Made by a program: the position numbers and the translations under genes. From Planctomycetota bacterium (GTDB lineage: Bacteria; Planctomycetota; UBA11346): DNA of 10,579 bases. Each line of letters begins with the position of its first letter. The first letter of the stretch is position 1. The notes below the pieces were generated by a model that saw only the letters and a list, made by a program, of their open reading frames with translations, was not told where the DNA came from and did no database searches. This document shows positions 1-7,411 of the stretch, piece after piece. The stretch covers positions 1 to 10,579 of the forward strand of contig JACDEC010000031.1 in the NCBI GenBank assembly GCA_013816645.1, given 5' to 3'.

Positions 1-2
1 CA

Positions 3-281
3 CCGGCGGCGGTCATCGGCGCATGCTACGTGGTGGCCGGATCGCTGCTCGGCTCGCGCGTCCTGCGTCCGTTGCTGGCGCGCGCGTTCGCGCTCGCGCA
101 TGCGCGCAGTCCAGGGCTGGACTACCACGACGGTGCCGACCAGGTCGCGGCCGCCTGGCCCGGCGTGCGCAGCGCCATCGACCGGCTCGACCCGCGTTGG
201 GATCCGCAACTCGTGCTCGACGGAGCCTTGCGGATGTTCGATGGCATCGGCGAGGTCTATGCCGCAGCGTCGCAGCCATGA
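3..281 (+). CDS. Probable heme oxygenase (BphO-like), C-terminal part, 5' end outside window
   Basis: This is the last 92 residues of a protein that begins before the window. The segment GACYVVAGSLLGSRVL resembles the distal-helix region of bacterial heme oxygenases (pattern LYVxEGSxLG). The following pattern, a short GLDYHDG stretch, a W about 18 residues on and a final helix with A-xx-MFDGI, also fits the C-terminal end of that family. Heme oxygenase opens heme to biliverdin IX-alpha, iron and CO in the cytoplasm, and biliverdin is the chromophore of the phytochrome encoded next. The TGA stop (279-281) overlaps the ATG of the phytochrome gene (278-280), so the two are probably translationally coupled, the usual bphO-bphP arrangement. 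The catalytic proximal histidine would lie upstream of the window and cannot be checked. The family call rests partly on this context; the residue similarity alone is modest. Confidence 0.7.
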   Translation, partial: PAAVIGACYVVAGSLLGSRVLRPLLARAFALAHARSPGLDYHDGADQVAAAWPGVRSAIDRLDPRWDPQLVLDGALRMFDGIGEVYAAASQP

Positions 282-2788
282 TCGCGCCGCTCGGCTCGGG
301 CGCCGCGGGCGTCACCCAGGAATTGCTCGACGAGTGCAGCCAGGAACCGATCCACATCCCCGGGGCGATCCAGGCCCACGGGACGCTGCTGAGCGTCGGC
401 ATCGCCGACCTGGTGGTGCGCCAGGTGGCGGCGAACGCCGCGGAATGGCTGGGCATCGCTGCCGGGACCTTGCTCGGCCAGGTGCTCGACCGGTCCATGC
501 CCGAGGTCGCTGGCGCCCTGCGCACGGCCTTGGCGGGCATGCCGCTCGGATCTCCGACCGTGATCGCCGCTCGAGCCGGCGCCAGCGGGCGCGGGACCTT
601 GCAGATCACGGCGCTGCGCCAAGGCGACGTCGCCATCCTCGAATGCGAACCGAGCGATCCCGACACGTTGGCTGCCCACGAGTCGACGGCCATGATCGCG
701 CGCACCGTGCCGCTCATCAGTGCCGCCGTCGACATCGCCGGCGCGGCCCGCGCCGCCACCCGCGCGGTGCACGCGCTCACCGGCTACGACCGGGTGATGG
801 TCTACCGGTTCGACGCCGATGGCCACGGCGAGGTGATCGCCGAGACGACCTCGCCGGGGGCCGAATGCTTCATCGGGCTGTGCTACCCGGCGTCGGATAT
901 CCCGCAGCAGGCCCGGGCGATGATGCTGACCACGCGCGTGCGGATGATCGCCGACAGCGCTCAGCGGCAATGGCCGTTGCTGCCGCGCGAGGACCCGATC
1001 TCGCGGATGCCCCTCGACCTGTCCCGGTCGCAGCTGCGCGCGGTGTCGCCGATCCACCTGGAATACCTGCGCAACATGCGAGTCGGCGGCAGCCTCACCG
1101 CCGCCATCGTGGTGGACGGCGCGTTGTGGGGACTGGTGGCGTGCCAGCACGGCGCTCCGCGCGGCGCAAGGCACGCGATGCGCGCGCACCTCGATCTGAT
1201 CGGCGACCTGCTCGCAGCACGGATCACGGAGTTCTCCCTGCAGCGGCAGCTCCGCGCCCTGGCCAGCGCCAGTCGGCTGCAGAACGAACTGCTCGATGAG
1301 TTCAGCCTCGACGATACCCAGGACTGGGCGAACCACCTCATGCGCCCCGATCGGGTGCTCGCGCTGGTCGGAGCGACCGGCGCGCTGCTCAGCTATCGCG
1401 GCAGCGTGCTGACCGCTGGCCTGGTGCCGCCGCAACGGATCCTCGAGGACATCCGGGCGTGGCTCGCGCAGCGGATGGTCGACGACGTGGTCGCGATCGA
1501 CCGGCTGCCAGCCGAGCTACCGTCGACGGCCGGTTGCGCCGACACCGCCAGCGGCTGCCTTGCCGTGCGCCTCGATCCTGGCGGTTCCGATCTGTTGCTC
1601 TGGTTCCGCCCGGAACAGGTGCACACGGTGAATTGGGGCGGTGATCCGCGCAAGCCGGTGGCCCGCGCGGCGGATGGCCTGCGGTTGACCCCGCGCGCTT
1701 CGTTCGCCCAGTGGAGCGAGGAGGTGCGCGGGCGCAGCCGCGCATGGACAGTCGAGGACATCGCCGCCGCCCAGGCGATGCGCACCCACCTGCAACGGGT
1801 CGTGCACCGCGTCTACGAGGTCAAACGCGTCCTCGCGCGCAGCAACGAGGACCTCGGCCAGTTCGCGTACGCGGCCGCCCACGACCTGCAGGAGCCGCTG
1901 CGCACGGTCGCGACCTCGTGCGACTTCCTGGCCAAGCACCTCGGGGAGTTCACCGCTGCGCATGGCCTGACCCTGCCTGAGGGTCCCGCGCGATTCCTCG
2001 GCATGGCCCGCGAGTCCGCGGCGCGCGGCAAGCTCCTGATCGAGGATCTCCTCGCGTACGCGCGCCTCGATCACGAAGATCGCGATCAGGATCAGGTGGC
2101 CTTGGCCGAGGTCGTCGACCTAGCCCTGGCGCAACTGGACGAGGCTTCCGGTGCAGCCGCTGCCCGCATCACGACCGCCGATCTGCCGACCGTCGTGGGC
2201 AACCGGCGGCAGCTCACCCAACTGATGCAGAACCTGCTCGGCAATGCCCTGAAATACCGCGGAGTGGAACCGGTGCGCATCGCCATCACCGCGGTGCGTC
2301 GGCCCGGAGCATGGGAGATCGCCATCGCCGACAACGGTATCGGCATCGACCCGGCTCATCACGAACAGGTCTTCGAGACCTTCCGGAGACTGCATGGCGC
2401 CGGCCGCTATCCGGGCACGGGAGTCGGTCTCGCGCTCTGCAGGAAGATCGTCAGGCGGCATGGCGGCCGGATCTGGGTCGAATCAGCCGGCGCCGGTCGA
2501 GGGGCCACCTTCCGATGTACCCTGTCCGATGAGGCGGATGCACGGCGTTGGCCCGCCCGCTCAGCTATCTGCGTCCAGGCGGGTGACCATGGACGCGGAT
2601 TTCCGCTCTCCTCCCGGTGGTTGGGATCGGACCGGCCAGATCCGCACGCGCATGGGGAGGCCGCTCTCAGCCAGGCCTACTGGGGCACGCTGCGCTGCGC
2701 GGCTCCACCCCCACCAACGCACTCGTCCGTCGGGGCCCGCCCCGGGCATGGACAGGCGAGCGGTGGCGGGCCATGCTCGGCAGCGTGA
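278..2788 (+). CDS. bphP: Bacteriophytochrome histidine kinase (PAS-GAF-PHY-HisKA-HATPase)
   Basis: Red/far-red photoreceptor kinase of 836 residues, cytoplasmic, with no membrane segment seen. I start at ATG 278, in an ATGA overlap with the upstream stop; the frame is open further upstream, but that part overlaps the heme oxygenase. The PAS domain has the biliverdin-linking Cys20 in DECSQEPIHIPG. The GAF domain has YPASDIPQQAR with Asp207, and SPIHLEYLRNM with His260, matching Deinococcus DrBphP numbering. The PHY tongue has WGGDPRKP and PRASF (472-476). The HisKA box AHDLQEPLR has phospho-acceptor His535. The HATPase domain shows NLLGNALKYR (N-box Asn656), DNGIGID and GTGVGLALCRKIVRRHGG. 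Position 290, His in DrBphP, is Gln here. The ATPase domain ends near residue 750, but the frame runs about 85 residues further through a Pro/Gly/Ala/Arg-rich, non-conserved tail. It may phosphorylate a separate receiver protein such as those at 8623-10435. Function is near certain; the C-terminus is less so. Confidence 0.95.
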   Translation: MIAPLGSGAAGVTQELLDECSQEPIHIPGAIQAHGTLLSVGIADLVVRQVAANAAEWLGIAAGTLLGQVLDRSMPEVAGALRTALAGMPLGSPTVIAARAGASGRGTLQITALRQGDVAILECEPSDPDTLAAHESTAMIARTVPLISAAVDIAGAARAATRAVHALTGYDRVMVYRFDADGHGEVIAETTSPGAECFIGLCYPASDIPQQARAMMLTTRVRMIADSAQRQWPLLPREDPISRMPLDLSRSQLRAVSPIHLEYLRNMRVGGSLTAAIVVDGALWGLVACQHGAPRGARHAMRAHLDLIGDLLAARITEFSLQRQLRALASASRLQNELLDEFSLDDTQDWANHLMRPDRVLALVGATGALLSYRGSVLTAGLVPPQRILEDIRAWLAQRMVDDVVAIDRLPAELPSTAGCADTASGCLAVRLDPGGSDLLLWFRPEQVHTVNWGGDPRKPVARAADGLRLTPRASFAQWSEEVRGRSRAWTVEDIAAAQAMRTHLQRVVHRVYEVKRVLARSNEDLGQFAYAAAHDLQEPLRTVATSCDFLAKHLGEFTAAHGLTLPEGPARFLGMARESAARGKLLIEDLLAYARLDHEDRDQDQVALAEVVDLALAQLDEASGAAAARITTADLPTVVGNRRQLTQLMQNLLGNALKYRGVEPVRIAITAVRRPGAWEIAIADNGIGIDPAHHEQVFETFRRLHGAGRYPGTGVGLALCRKIVRRHGGRIWVESAGAGRGATFRCTLSDEADARRWPARSAICVQAGDHGRGFPLSSRWLGSDRPDPHAHGEAALSQAYWGTLRCAAPPPPTHSSVGARPGHGQASGGGPCSAA

Positions 2789-4962
2789 CGGACAGCGAAC
2801 CTGAATCGGTAGCGGGAATCCAGGCGCGCTTCCGTGCCACGGCGGGGGCAACTCTGCCCGGTCACGCCTTCGGCGCGGAGGCGCTGCTGCAGGGCGAACC
2901 GGTGAACGGCATGGACCGTACGGTCAGCGACGGGGCGTCGTCCAGCGGAGTCGGCAGGCCGGCCCCGGTGCTCGACCGGCGGACCTTGGCGGATCGGCTG
3001 GGCGACCTGCCTCCCGAACTGGCCCGGGGATCGCGCTACCTGCTCGGCAAGCTCCTGGGCAGCGGCGGATCGGGCCGCGTGTTCGCAGTGCGCGACCGCG
3101 ACTGCGCCCGCGACGTCGCGCTCAAGGTGCTGCATGGCGGTGGAATCCGCGACCCGGACCGGCTCGCCCGCTTCATCGTCGAAGCCCAGGTCACCTCGCG
3201 CCTCGAGCACCCCGGCATCCTGCCGGTCTACGACATCGATGTCAGCAGCGATGGCGACGTGTACTTCACGATGCGCAAGATCGACGGCATGTCGCTCGGC
3301 GAATGCATCGCCCTGGCGCGCGACGGGGCGGTTCCGGTGGCCATCGCGAGCATCAGCGACCGCGTCGCCGTGATCCTGCGCGTCGCCGAGGCGGTGGCCT
3401 TCGCGCACCATCGCGAAGTCATCCACCAGGACATCAAGCCCGACAACATCATGCTCGGCGCATTCGGCGAGGTGGTGCTGGTCGACTGGGGCACCGCCAT
3501 CGGGTCGGGTTCGGTCACCAGCGCCGGGGCCCTTGCGGGGACGCCGCTGTACATGTCGCCCGAACAGGCGAGTCGCCAGGCCGCCGACGAGCGCAGCGAC
3601 GTCTACTGCATCGCCGCGACGCTGTTCCACCTGCTCTTCCTGAGGCCGCCGACCTGGGACGACGACCCGCGGCGGTTCTGGGAGAAGAAGCGTTTCGGGT
3701 TGATCGACGCGCCGACCGCCGCTGAGCGCGCGGCCGTGCCCGATCGCCTGCTCGACATCGTGCTCAAGGCGATGGATCCCGAGCGCGGCCGGCGCTACCG
3801 CGGCGCGGCCGAACTGGTGTCCGACCTCAAGGCCTGGCAGGATGGGCGCGCGATCACCGCCCGCCGCGACACCGTGCTCGATCGCCTGCGGCGGTTCACG
3901 CGCCGTAACCGGCCGGTGGTCATCACCGGCGCGCTATCGCTGGCGGCGCTGCTGCTCGTGGCCGGCCTGCTGTGGCGCGAGAAGCAGCGCGAGTACTCGC
4001 GCTGGTCGGTGGTCGCGACCGAGGACTTCGCGGGCGGCGACGCGGCGCTGACCCAGCGCTGGAGCGCGACGCGCATCGTCGACACCTACAGCCGCGCCGT
4101 CGCGGTGCCGATCGACCAGTCGTTCTGGTCGGTGCGCGACGGCGCCGCCTACAGCGACGGTTCGTCGGCGCAGATCACCAACCTGAGCTGGGCGGGAGCG
4201 CTGAGCGGCGACCTGCGCGTCGAATGGACCGTCACGCCGATCAGCGGCTCGTCGAACGTGAACTGCTACATCGGCGCCCGCAACCGCATCGAGGGCTACG
4301 TCTTCCACCTCGGCGGCTACGGGATCAACACCTCGATCACGCTGACCAAGGGGCCCGCCGCCGAGATCCTGGTGCGCCGGGCCCTGCCCGCGCCGCTCGC
4401 GGCATCGCGCGCCTACCGCATGCGCATGGAACGGGCCGGCGATACGCTGCGCTACGCCATCGACGGGGTCGAAGTCATCGAGTACAGCGACATCGACATG
4501 CTGTCCGGCCCCGAGCACCAATCCTTCGGGTTCGAAACCGCGGGAACGACGCTGACCATCGACGATGTGCGCATCTCGACCAGGCCGCTGCCCCTGCGCT
4601 CGTCGCCGCTCACCGCGCCCGATGCGCTCTACGCCGAACGGCTGTATTCCAGCGCGCGCGAGCGCTACGAGGTGTACCTGCTCCACCATCCCGACGGCGA
4701 CGAAGTGGCGGTGGCGCGCTACCGCGTGGGGCGATGCCTCGCCAGCGAGGGCCGCGATGAGGAGGCGATCGCGATGTTCGCGACCTGCGAACGCGAGCAC
4801 CCTGGCGACGAGGTGGCGACGGACGCGATCGTGCGCCGGGCCTCGCTGCTGCTCAAGCTCGATCGCGAGGGCGAGGCGCGCAGCGCCTACGCCGAGCTCG
4901 CCCGGAGACCCTGCCGAATATTCCGGATGGCTGCTCGACCAGGCCCCCCTGCGCATCGATGA
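2773..4962 (+). CDS. Transmembrane Ser/Thr protein kinase with ConA-like sensor region, N-terminal part before a frameshift
   Basis: Hanks-type kinase, 729 residues in this frame. A low-complexity N-terminus (1-88) precedes the kinase domain (about 89-358). The domain has glycine loop GSGGSGRV (96-103), Lys118 in VALKVL, catalytic loop HQDIKPDN with Asp220 (non-RD, Gln in place of Arg), DWG with Asp238 in place of DFG, and SPE with Glu264. All catalytic residues are present. One membrane helix follows at about 381-401 (PVVITGALSLAALLLVAGLL). Residues about 416-606 look like a beta-rich, ConA-like (LamG/DUF1080-type) domain, by inference from patterns such as DLRVEWTV, YVFHLGGYG and the spacing of Trp/Gly. 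TPR-like helices begin near 617. The frame ends at TGA 4960-4962 after a short nonsense tail; the protein clearly continues in another frame (next entry). The start is uncertain: ATG 2773 or GTG 2785 (GTGA overlap with the phytochrome stop), with ATG 2617 also in frame. No strong Shine-Dalgarno is visible. Confidence 0.88.
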   Translation: MLGSVTDSEPESVAGIQARFRATAGATLPGHAFGAEALLQGEPVNGMDRTVSDGASSSGVGRPAPVLDRRTLADRLGDLPPELARGSRYLLGKLLGSGGSGRVFAVRDRDCARDVALKVLHGGGIRDPDRLARFIVEAQVTSRLEHPGILPVYDIDVSSDGDVYFTMRKIDGMSLGECIALARDGAVPVAIASISDRVAVILRVAEAVAFAHHREVIHQDIKPDNIMLGAFGEVVLVDWGTAIGSGSVTSAGALAGTPLYMSPEQASRQAADERSDVYCIAATLFHLLFLRPPTWDDDPRRFWEKKRFGLIDAPTAAERAAVPDRLLDIVLKAMDPERGRRYRGAAELVSDLKAWQDGRAITARRDTVLDRLRRFTRRNRPVVITGALSLAALLLVAGLLWREKQREYSRWSVVATEDFAGGDAALTQRWSATRIVDTYSRAVAVPIDQSFWSVRDGAAYSDGSSAQITNLSWAGALSGDLRVEWTVTPISGSSNVNCYIGARNRIEGYVFHLGGYGINTSITLTKGPAAEILVRRALPAPLAASRAYRMRMERAGDTLRYAIDGVEVIEYSDIDMLSGPEHQSFGFETAGTTLTIDDVRISTRPLPLRSSPLTAPDALYAERLYSSARERYEVYLLHHPDGDEVAVARYRVGRCLASEGRDEEAIAMFATCEREHPGDEVATDAIVRRASLLLKLDREGEARSAYAELARRPCRIFRMAARPGPPAHR
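4903..4912 (+). other. Frameshift site in the Ser/Thr kinase gene
   Basis: Coding evidence passes here from the frame of the kinase domain (codons CGG AGA CCC TGC at 4903-4914) to the +1 frame (GAC CCT GCC GAA). Removing one base from 4904-4908 gives the natural-looking sequence AELARDPAEYSGWLL. Alternatively, slippage of Pro-tRNA from CCC (4909-4911) to CCT (4910-4912) gives AELARRPAEYSGWLL. CCC followed by T is a known +1 slip context in other bacteria and phages, and AGA is expected to be a rare codon at this GC content. A sequencing or assembly error is the simplest explanation, a genuine inactivating mutation the next. Confidence 0.75.
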
Positions 4963-5995
4963 CGACGAGGCGGCCCTGGTCGCCCGGATCGACTCGCTGC
5001 GCGCGACCGTCGTCGCCTTGGCGCACGCCCTGGACGTGCCGATCGCCGACAACGTCGCGCTGCTCGCCTGCGTCGACACGCTCAATCAACTGGGTCGACA
5101 TCGCCAGGTGCTCGCGGAATACCCGGAGCAGCGCGTGGCCTGCGCCGCGGCCTTGGAGCACCTCGGGCAGCACCGCGAGGTCGCGACCCGTTATCCCGAA
5201 CTGGAAACCGCGGTCGCCGGCGCCCTCAGGACGATCGGCGATTACGCCGAGCTCGCGCGGGTGTTCCCGGGGACGTACGCCGCCCACGAAGCGGTGATCT
5301 GGAGCGGTCGCCAGGAGGAGTTCCTCGATCATCCTCAACGCAACATCCGCGCCCTGGCCCTGCTCGAGCTCGGGCGCTTCGACGAGGTTCTGCGCGATTA
5401 CCCCGACCAGCGCAATATATGCGCGCGCGCCTTGGAGCACCAGGGACGGTGGGCCGAATCGCTGGCCGCCTACGGGGACGTCCCCTGGTTCGGGGGCACG
5501 GCGCTCGCCCAGCTGGGCAGGTGGGAGGAGGCCATCGCTACCCGGCAGGTGGACTCGACGATCGCCCGGTACGGGATCGCATTCAGGCACTACGCCGCCG
5601 GCGAGGATGCCCTGGGGGCCGAAGCGTTGGCGATCGCCGAAGCGGTCCGCTTCACCTGGATGCATACCGCGGATCTCCACTTCGCCCGCTTCGTGCTCGC
5701 ACCGACCATGCGCTGGCGCCTGGGTCGGGGGCCCTCGCCGATCGCGGCGTGGCGGGCGTGGCGCAGCGAGCACCGCGAACGCCTGGGGACCATCCCCGAA
5801 CGGCGTTTCACGGTGCTGCTCGGCGAATCGGTGACCGAGTACTGGGGAATCGACGCACCGCTGCTCGAAGCCATCCGCGCCGATGTGAACGGTGACGCTG
5901 CGCAGGCGGACGTAGGGTACGCGAAGTACCGTGACCGACGGCCCGACATGCGCTCGCCGCTCATCCTCGAGTTCATCGCGGCCCGCCGCCGCTGA
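4913..5995 (+). CDS. C-terminal TPR-like half of the same Ser/Thr kinase, in the +1 frame
   Basis: This open frame continues the preceding protein after a one-base shift. The frame is open from about 4565, but before about 4903 the real coding lies in the kinase frame. No convincing start codon or ribosome site lies at the beginning of the conserved-looking part, so it is not an obvious independent gene. Joining the frames gives a protein of about 1073 residues. The segment holds degenerate TPR-like repeats of about 26 residues with the theme AL-x-x-LG-R/H-x-x-EV-x-x-x-YP: examples are ALEHLGQHREVATRYPE, ALRTIGDYAELARVFPG, ALLELGRFDEVLRDYPD and ALEHQGRWAESLAAYGD. Such repeats normally mediate protein contacts and, given one membrane helix, would lie outside the cytoplasm. 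The last 130 residues are not recognised. The gene ends at TGA 5993-5995. Confidence 0.8.
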   Translation, partial: AEYSGWLLDQAPLRIDDDEAALVARIDSLRATVVALAHALDVPIADNVALLACVDTLNQLGRHRQVLAEYPEQRVACAAALEHLGQHREVATRYPELETAVAGALRTIGDYAELARVFPGTYAAHEAVIWSGRQEEFLDHPQRNIRALALLELGRFDEVLRDYPDQRNICARALEHQGRWAESLAAYGDVPWFGGTALAQLGRWEEAIATRQVDSTIARYGIAFRHYAAGEDALGAEALAIAEAVRFTWMHTADLHFARFVLAPTMRWRLGRGPSPIAAWRAWRSEHRERLGTIPERRFTVLLGESVTEYWGIDAPLLEAIRADVNGDAAQADVGYAKYRDRRPDMRSPLILEFIAARRR

Positions 5996-6079
5996 CGTTC
6001 GGGCGAACAGCGGGAAAGCCCCCGCACGATCTGCTGGGCCGAGCACGTGGGGTGCCTTCGCCGGTGTCGGCCAACAAGC

Positions 6080-6103
6080 AACCCCCGGTCGGAACCAGGG
6101 GTT
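6080..6103 (-). terminator. Hairpin after the tRNA gene, likely transcription terminator
   Basis: Perfect 10-bp inverted repeat (6080-6089 with 6094-6103, one G:U pair) around a 4-base loop, TCCG on the - strand. It begins two bases after the CCA end of the tRNA. Only a poor T-rich stretch (GCTTGTTGG) follows on the - strand, so termination there may be incomplete or factor-assisted. Since the hairpin is symmetrical and lies 84 bases past the kinase stop, it could also end the + strand operon. Confidence 0.6.
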
Positions 6104-6105
6104 TG

Positions 6106-6181
6106 TGGTAGCGCTGCCCGGGATCGAACCGGGGACCTAAGGCTTATGAAGCCTCCGCTCTAACCGCTGAGCTACAGCGCC
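6106..6181 (-). tRNA. tRNA with CAT anticodon (elongator Met, or Ile2 read after lysidine modification)
   Basis: A 76-base cloverleaf with encoded CCA (6108-6106). The acceptor stem is GGCGCTG with CAGCGCT, the D arm GCTC-AGCGGTTA-GAGC, the anticodon stem GAGGC/GCCTT with loop TTCATAA, and the T arm CCCGG-TTCGATC-CCGGG. The anticodon is CAT. It is not an initiator: the first pair is formed (G1:U72, an unusual wobble) and the anticodon stem lacks the three consecutive G:C pairs of initiators. CAT is shared by elongator tRNA-Met and by tRNA-Ile2, whose C34 becomes lysidine; I favour elongator Met. It lies 59 bases downstream of scpA on the same strand, so it may be processed from the ispH-scpA transcript. 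Confidence 0.93.
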
Positions 6182-6240
6182 GTAAGGGAGCGACAGGGTA
6201 GATACGCCCCTGGCGGCGCGCAAGGGAAGACCCCGCCCGG

Positions 6241-7395
6241 TCACGGGTGTGGGGGAGGGTCGCGGCGCGGACCACCGTCCTCGGGCGGGGTGGCGGCGGC
6301 CTCGCGACGGGCCACCACGAAGGCGGCGAGGCCGGCTTCGAGATCGGCGCCGCGCGCCAACACCGCCTCGAGGTCGCAGCTGGCATCGAGTTCGCGTAGG
6401 AAGCGCTGCTCGTCGCTCTCGACCAGGTCCTCGGTCGGTTCCTCGGCCTCGGCATGGTCCTCCTGATCCTCGGCACCTGGCGCGGTCTCGCCCGGTCGCC
6501 AGGTGACCAGGGGTACGCGCCGTCGCCGGCGGCCGGCATCGGATGGCTGCTCGGGTGGCGGCTCGAGCTGGCGCGCGCGTTCGACGTCGTCGCGGAAGCG
6601 CAGGTAGACGTCGCCGAACTGCTCGTGCTGGACGGCTTCGACGATGCGCTGCCGGACGCATTCGAGCAGCGCGACCAGGATGCCGACGCGACCGATCCGC
6701 GCCGGCGTCGACTCGAACAGCCAGTTCAGGCTCGCCTCGCGGTTCGCCTGCAGAGTCGCGGTGAGCGTCGCCATCCGCGCCTCCATCGGCACGTCGTCGT
6801 AGACCACCGTGCGCGGACCCAGGCCGCTCAACCGGGCGACGATCCCCTCCCATTCGCGGAACAGCGCGAAGGGGTCGCAGTTCTCCAGGGTCAGGCCATC
6901 GATCTCTTCGGGATCCTCGGGGACGGCCTCGCGCAACTGACGTCCACAGCGCAGCGCATGCTCGGCTTCGAGTCCGATCAGCAGATGCGAAGCGTCCTTG
7001 AAGCGGCGATAGGCGAGCAGCTGGCGGATGAGGTCGGCGCGTGGATCGAAGACATCGCTGTCGGCCTCGGCATCGGCGTCGTCCTCTCCGCCGGGGGCCG
7101 GCGGACTGACCAGACGGCTCTTGATCTCGAGCAACGTCGCCGCCAGCAGGATGAAATCGCCGGCGACATCGAGGTCGAGGTCCTCCCACGACGCGATCGT
7201 CGAGACGAACTGATCCGCGATCTCGGCGATCGGTATGTCGGCGATGTCGACCTGCGCCCGGCGCACCAGGTAGAGCAGGAGGTCCATCGGCCCGCTGAAC
7301 GCGTCGATGCGGACCTGGTAGCCGAGGTCGAGCTCGCCATCCTGGCCGGCCACGGCGCCGAGGTCGGCGACCTCGGGATCAGCAGGCTCGATCAC
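6241..7395 (-). CDS. scpA: Segregation and condensation protein A (kleisin subunit)
   Basis: ScpA is the kleisin that bridges SMC heads, with ScpB, in the bacterial condensin that compacts and separates chromosomes. The protein is 384 residues from a GTG start. The N-terminal SMC-neck-binding part is clear: FSGPMDLLLYLVRRAQVDIADIPI (33-56), then DLDVAGDFILLAATLLEIKSRL (74-95). The C-terminal winged-helix part is at about 230-285 (VGILVALLECVRQRIVEAVQ, FGDVYLRF). ScpA is usually about 250 residues; here an acidic middle linker (GGEDDADAEADSD) and about 100 extra C-terminal residues rich in Glu/Asp/Pro/Arg are added. It starts 16 bases after the ispH stop on the same strand with no clear ribosome site, so coupling to ispH translation is likely. 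No scpB lies in the window. Confidence 0.93.
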   Translation of the reverse strand: MIEPADPEVADLGAVAGQDGELDLGYQVRIDAFSGPMDLLLYLVRRAQVDIADIPIAEIADQFVSTIASWEDLDLDVAGDFILLAATLLEIKSRLVSPPAPGGEDDADAEADSDVFDPRADLIRQLLAYRRFKDASHLLIGLEAEHALRCGRQLREAVPEDPEEIDGLTLENCDPFALFREWEGIVARLSGLGPRTVVYDDVPMEARMATLTATLQANREASLNWLFESTPARIGRVGILVALLECVRQRIVEAVQHEQFGDVYLRFRDDVERARQLEPPPEQPSDAGRRRRRVPLVTWRPGETAPGAEDQEDHAEAEEPTEDLVESDEQRFLRELDASCDLEAVLARGADLEAGLAAFVVARREAAATPPEDGGPRRDPPPHP

Positions 7396-7411
7396 GCCGA
7401 CGCGCGTCCGG

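Noticed and set aside
3934..5085. - strand open frame of 383 codons opposite the kinase gene
   Set aside because: Arg/Gly/Ala-biased shadow with no domain; the + strand has clear coding. Similar shadows at 257-1435, 2677-3630 and 4853-6046 were dropped for the same reason.
4959..5297. Restart ATG overlapping the premature TGA (ATGA at 4959-4962) as a separate downstream gene
   Set aside because: That ATG is in a third frame and yields an Arg/Ser/Pro-rich sequence without repeats; the TPR-like coding is in a different frame.
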